Assembly: GCA_002104985.1 (NCBI GenBank)
Contig: MCGO01000041.1
Coordinates: 186,001 to 250,000 of the forward strand
Reading direction: 5' to 3'
Length of the DNA: 64,000 bases
From: Rhizoclosmatium globosum
Lineage: Eukaryota > Chytridiomycota > Chytridiomycetes > Chytridiales > Chytriomycetaceae
The translations under genes were made by a program, and so were the position numbers. The notes under the pieces are model-generated. The model saw nothing but the letters and a program-made list of their open reading frames with translations. It did not search any database and was not told where the DNA came from. Positions 59,781-64,000 of this stretch are shown in pieces; within the stretch, counting starts at the first letter, position 1, and each line of letters starts with the position of its first letter.

Positions 59781-62035
59781 ATGGTGTCCTTGTCCTCACC
59801 ACCAAAAGAAGGCTCTGAAGCATCGGTTCTCTTTCTTCAAATTTCTGCTGTTTCCGCATCGGTTGTTCTTGTTGTGTCAGCGGCGTGGTTACTCTCGTTT
59901 GGATCGACAGGCCAAACATCGAATTCGGGTGTTCGCAGTGTCGATGTTTCCAAGAGGAAAGTGAAGAAGTTCAAAGGAAAGACGGGCGATGGTTTGTGTG
60001 GCTGTGTTGGACCTGTTCAGTGTTCTAATCACTCTGGTCTGTTGCAACTTGCCAGTGTTTTATCCGCCTGGGCTGTACAATCTCGGGAACACGTGTTTTA
60101 TGAACTCGGTGATTCAGGTGGGCGTTCGTGCTTGGCTTTGGCTGGATTAGACTAACGAAGGCGTGGTGGCGGTGACTCAGGCGCTGGTCTCGCTGCCTTC
60201 GACGGTCACGTACCTCAGAGACCGGTGCAACGTGTACTACTCAATGCCTTCAAACGACGAATCTGATCAAAAGAAACCTCTGTTTGTCACGGAGGCGATG
60301 CTGGATCTTGCCTTGGGTACAGGAGACTTGATCTGAATCGACACATTCTCACCTTTGATTCCTGGACAGTCTTGAACGAATTCGGAACGAAAAGGAGAAC
60401 TGTCAGACCGGGTGTGTTAATGTCGGCGCTGGAAGCCGTAAAGAAAAGTAATCGGCGGTTGCTCTGTTACGAACAACAGGTTGCTCTGACACTAAATAGG
60501 ATAATTCACGAAGTAACGTATTGTTAGGACGCACATGAACTCCTCTCTTTAGTGGCTGGACACCTTTCAGACGAAGAATTCCCGCGCCCATCGACAACCC
60601 CTCCCTGTTTGACCTTTCCACTCTTCAAACTCCGCCTTCTGACTCCTTCATTGTTCGCGAAACTCCAAGTTATGCATCAACTCTATTGAAAAATCCTTTG
60701 ACTGGCCTCGTTGCAAACATCATGACTTGCACAAAATGTGGCTACAAGAGCGCGATTAACTGTGCTGTATTTAGTAACATATCTTTGGCTGTCCCTAGTA
60801 TTGTGAGTGTCTTGTTAAATCATGGATTTCAACAGTTCCACCTTTAACCAACCAATTAGGCACAAGTTTCTATTGAACAGCTACTGCAAACGTATATTAC
60901 ACCCGAAGCTATCCACGACTATAAATGTGATAAGTGCACACTTGTAGCTACAGTCAATACTATTGATGTCGTTGCTGAGCGCATGAAGAGTGAAATTGAA
61001 GCATTGAAGGGGCCTGTCGTAGCTCCAACTGTCGTCTCTCCATCAGGAAAAGGAAAGAAAAAGAAGAACGCAGCAGCTACCTCTCCTTCTTTTCCAACTA
61101 CTCCTGTTGACACAGGAAAAATTCAACACCTGGAAAAGGCACTCAGTCAACTCGAACTCGACCGGGATCTTGTTGCTCAGGCCGCAAAGTTTAACACTGA
61201 AGCAAAATTGGTACATTTTCCTCATTCCACCTATTGCTCGACTTACCATTTTACAGCCAAAGCACATTTCACTCACAAAACAAACCTCGCCACTCACCAC
61301 AAAGCAAATCGTGATTGCAACACCACCAAAGTCTCTCTGCCTCCACATGCAGCGAAGTATATTCACGCCTTCGGACACGTGTATAAATCAAACAGCCGCG
61401 TGTTATTCGGAGAATACTTGGACCTCGGTCGGTTCTGCATGAACAGCGGCGAACGAGAATCCGAGAAGAAAAAGGGATGGGCCGATATAATTGCGGAACA
61501 GCAAGCTCAACAGACTTCAAACCTGGACGATAGCCCTCCCCCACTCTCGGTCGTTGAAGAATCTGGAACAACGAGAGGCGGACTTGTAGGTGGAAGTGGA
61601 TTGTACGATTCGCCATATGCTTCCGTCCTTGCTTCGATGAACCAAGCGAAACTCGCTGTGGGGAGCGGTAGTGGTGGCGCGTACCCGTACCTCTACAGAC
61701 TCCATGCGGTGGTGATTCATTATGGGTCTCATGACAGTGGTCACTTTGTCACGTACAGGCGGTGTCCACATCCCTTGTCAAAAGAGTTCCAGCAGATGGG
61801 GTTATGCTCCGACGAGGAAGAAGGGAACAGTGGGGAGGAGAAAGACGGGTTGAGGAATCGGAAACGTGGGAAGAAGAATAGAGGGGAGGAGGAGGGTGGG
61901 GAGCCGCCTGCTCGTTGGTTCCGTATCAGTGACGAGAAGGTGGATCTTGTGCGGAATGTAGAGGAGGAAGTGTACATGCATGCGTCGCAATTTGCTTATA
62001 TGCTCTTTTATGAGAGGGTTCAGGGTGGTCAATAA
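59781..62035 (+). CDS. Membrane-anchored ubiquitin-specific protease (USP30/Ubp1 type), two apparent frameshifts
   Basis: The N-terminal helix SAVSASVVLVVSAAWLLSF anchors the protein in a membrane, as in USP30 (mitochondrial outer membrane) and Ubp1. Exon joins: 59781-59991, 60056-60117, 60181-60316, 60370-60479, 60528 onward to about 60800, 60860 onward, then after a 46-nt intron (61210-61255) to the end. Cys box GLYNLGNTCFMNSVIQ, Gln-Asp-Ala-His box QDAHELLSLV, zinc ribbon CTKCGYKS and CDKCTLV, and His box HYGSHDSGHFVTYRR are all present. Frames break near 60581 (CCC) and 61383 (AAA); one added base at each repairs it. Confidence 0.85.
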
Positions 62036-62172
62036 ATGTTTGTTTGGAATAACTATCTTGTACTTGCCCTTGATTTGGAATACATAAAAACGAATTTATT
62101 AATGAATAATCTTCGTAAGAATTGAACGCCTCGTTCAGGAATCATTTATTCACTTTTACATTCTGAGCCAGT

Positions 62173-62246
62173 GCTCGGTTGGCTCAGCTGGCAGTAGTGT
62201 GGGGCTGTTAACCTCAAGGTCACTGGTTCGATCCCAGTATCGAGCG
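62173..62246 (+). tRNA. tRNA-Asn (GTT), copy 2
   Basis: A 74-nt tRNA, the same as the 42919 copy except in the D-arm (GGTAGTAGCG versus GGCAGTAGTG). All stems pair and the anticodon is GTT. Downstream sequence resembles the region after copy 1, and the next gene is again a fungal_trans protein on the minus strand. Confidence 0.95.
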
Positions 62247-62430
62247 CGTTTTGAATGGAAGGGCTGGTTAAGGTGTGGATGTGTGGTGTTGGGTTGTGAG
62301 TTGGTGACAAGAAAAGAACTCAAATCTTTTGGATTTAAAGGTCTGAATTCGGCATTTGGATACAGGTTTTAATGCAATGTTATTGATCAATACAAGAAAG
62401 GAATATCGTGCATATGCTTTTGTGTCGATC

Positions 62431-64000
62431 TTAGCCATTTAGCTTCCAAAACAATCTCCAACTCTCCTCACTTCTGCCTTTCCAACGAATTCCGTCCGAA
62501 ACCTGAGCTCCAAGCAATCCCATAAATGCTAGTGGCTCTGTTATAACTGCGTCATCTTCTTTGAAATTACTATCTTTTCCAAGAGACATGATTTTCAATC
62601 CCAACTCAAGGCCTGCCACGTTCAGGTCCATATTGTCAATGGATAGGGTTGGTAGCCCAAGTAATGTGACTTGATCTATTTCGACAAGCATCGCCCAAGT
62701 ACACTGCAATCTTGGTGAGGCAGATGCGAGACGTCCAACTTCAAGCCTTTCAAGTCCAAACAGGAATTCTACAACTTGAGTTAAATTAATTCGCAGCACT
62801 TTGAAGTCGACAACGCGATAAGAGAGATAATTCCACCACTCTGGATTCATGCGACAATATATGAACCATATCACAATTATGGCTTCAAATAATGAGTCAG
62901 CCCCTGAGTCGAATCCAAAGGGCCCCTGTCTTGACTGCCTGGTTCCGAAATTGAAGAGCTCTATATTTCGCAACGCGCACGTTACACATGTTGTAATAGA
63001 ATCTGCCATAAGCACTCGCTGTTCGGACGATAATCGATTCGGAGCAAAGCTTGCTAACCCCGAAACCATCATTCTTGGCCGATGCAGAATAGATTTAGCG
63101 CCATTTATATTCATTTTCAGGTGAACGATGAAGTCCTCGGAGGCTTTCACTTTCGCAATAAACTCAATCTCTTCGGTTGGTGAAATTGATTCAACTAAAC
63201 TTGATTCCAGCAACAAGTTTCGCGGGAAGTTTGAAAGGACTGCGGTGTAACATAGATGAAAATCTGCATATTTCTTGGAATAGAATAATTCATAGATGGA
63301 TTGTGGCGGCACCATGAAATGACGTTTGATTTTAGCTATAGATTGGAGTGTTTCGCATTCGGTCTTCATCATTGCACACGAAACAAATATTGGCTGATCG
63401 TCATACACAGCACTTGGCGCCTTTAGGTTAGAGCAGTCGATATCAAAGCTCATTTCATCGTTCAAAAGAGCCATATTCCATGCATAACGCACGACAACAG
63501 ACCAACAAACTCGCCTGCGTTCTTCTTTTTGACGTGGAGATAAATTCAAGGCATACAACCAAGGGGATTCATCTGGATCCGTATTCAAGCGCAGCTCGAC
63601 GCACATTTTAATGCTCCACAGCAGAAATTGATTCCCCACTTCCAACTGACTAAACGCTGCGAGAAAGTTCGGTTTAAACATGAACCTTAACAAAAACAAT
63701 GACGTACCATATGCGAACGAAACAACTCCAGTGCACGCTATGACTGTTTCCAATGAGGGTGGACGTTCGAGAGCGTGTAGTACTGCTTTTCGTGCTCTGT
63801 TGTAATAATTAAACTTGACCGCAGGGTTTTCAATATAGCGCGCAGCGGCGCCGGCACACAAAATCAGCCTGTAAATTCTTAAATTAACAAAACTGAGCTC
63901 TAAGAGAAACATACCTGAGCGCTGGCGAGACACGCATAAAGTTTCGAAGGAAGGCATCTGCATCGAAATGACCATGGATCGGCCAATCAGTACCAAAATT
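62431..64000 (-). CDS. Fungal_trans-domain protein, copy 2 (5' end outside window)
   Basis: Three exons are seen: 64000-63915 (open to the edge), 63868-63708 and 63656-62431, with introns of 46 and 51 nt. The body matches copy 1: RARKAVLHALERPPSLETVIA, KMCVELRLNTDPDESPW, LNLSPRQKEERRRVCWSVV, and the identical last 15 residues GRSEESWRLFWKLNG. The N-terminus, where a Zn2Cys6 cluster could lie, is beyond the window. Confidence 0.85.
   Translation of the reverse strand, partial: ILVLIGRSMVISMQMPSFETLCVSRQRSGMFLLELSFVNLRIYRLILCAGAAARYIENPAVKFNYYNRARKAVLHALERPPSLETVIACTGVVSFAYGTSLFLLRFMFKPNFLAAFSQLEVGNQFLLWSIKMCVELRLNTDPDESPWLYALNLSPRQKEERRRVCWSVVVRYAWNMALLNDEMSFDIDCSNLKAPSAVYDDQPIFVSCAMMKTECETLQSIAKIKRHFMVPPQSIYELFYSKKYADFHLCYTAVLSNFPRNLLLESSLVESISPTEEIEFIAKVKASEDFIVHLKMNINGAKSILHRPRMMVSGLASFAPNRLSSEQRVLMADSITTCVTCALRNIELFNFGTRQSRQGPFGFDSGADSLFEAIIVIWFIYCRMNPEWWNYLSYRVVDFKVLRINLTQVVEFLFGLERLEVGRLASASPRLQCTWAMLVEIDQVTLLGLPTLSIDNMDLNVAGLELGLKIMSLGKDSNFKEDDAVITEPLAFMGLLGAQVSDGIRWKGRSEESWRLFWKLNG

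Overview
The window looks like nuclear DNA from a fungus, most likely a zoosporic (chytrid-type) one. Genes carry many short GT-AG introns, mostly 42-67 nt. Gene content mixes a fungal-specific transcription-factor domain, a Ppo-type fatty-acid dioxygenase, a Crinkler-type effector, cAMP-receptor-like seven-helix proteins and LRR genes, on top of ordinary eukaryotic housekeeping genes. The lineage is an inference; no rRNA or species marker is present. Exon joins were made by eye and checked by reading phase. Several ends, noted below, are unresolved.

Layout. 0-3.2 kb: F-box/LRR protein (cut by the left edge), CCC1-type vacuolar metal transporter, a fragmentary GPI-type protein. 3.5-8.9 kb: a nested transposon graveyard. 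A Copia-type gag is split by a 2,063-bp IS3EU-like DNA transposon with perfect 6-bp target duplications, followed by a decayed Ty3/gypsy reverse transcriptase on the other strand. 8.9-22.3 kb: GPI-type Cys-rich protein, single-helix protein, kexin protease, SAM-domain protein, two unknown or weakly assigned genes, a tandem pair of VMP1 paralogues, an ankyrin protein and a RING-H2 E3 ligase. 22.4-30.9 kb: Blm10/PA200 proteasome activator and a circularly permuted mitochondrial GTPase (NOA1/YqeH). 31-34.7 kb: three copies of an unknown small gene family, two inside a ~1.26-kb tandem duplication. 35-38.5 kb: tandem sirtuins, each with an N-terminal UBP zinc finger. 39-42.7 kb: Ppo-like haem dioxygenase and a TBC1D22/Gyp1 RabGAP. 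42.9-47 kb: tRNA-Asn, a fungal_trans-domain protein and a Crinkler-type protein. 47.1-52.4 kb: Rce1 CAAX protease, dynein light chain LC8, HEATR6 homologue. 52.4-59.7 kb: a one-strand run of seven-helix genes (a duplicated A-B gene pair with one dead copy, then two cAMP-receptor-like GPCRs) and a small LRR gene whose repeats each sit on one exon. 59.8-64 kb: membrane-anchored ubiquitin protease (USP30/Ubp1 type), then a second copy of the tRNA-Asn plus fungal_trans block, cut by the right edge.

Two themes run through the window. One is local duplication at every scale: exon scraps, single genes, gene pairs, tRNA-plus-gene blocks. The other is a set of otherwise intact genes broken by apparent single-base losses at short homopolymers, which may be assembly errors rather than true mutations.
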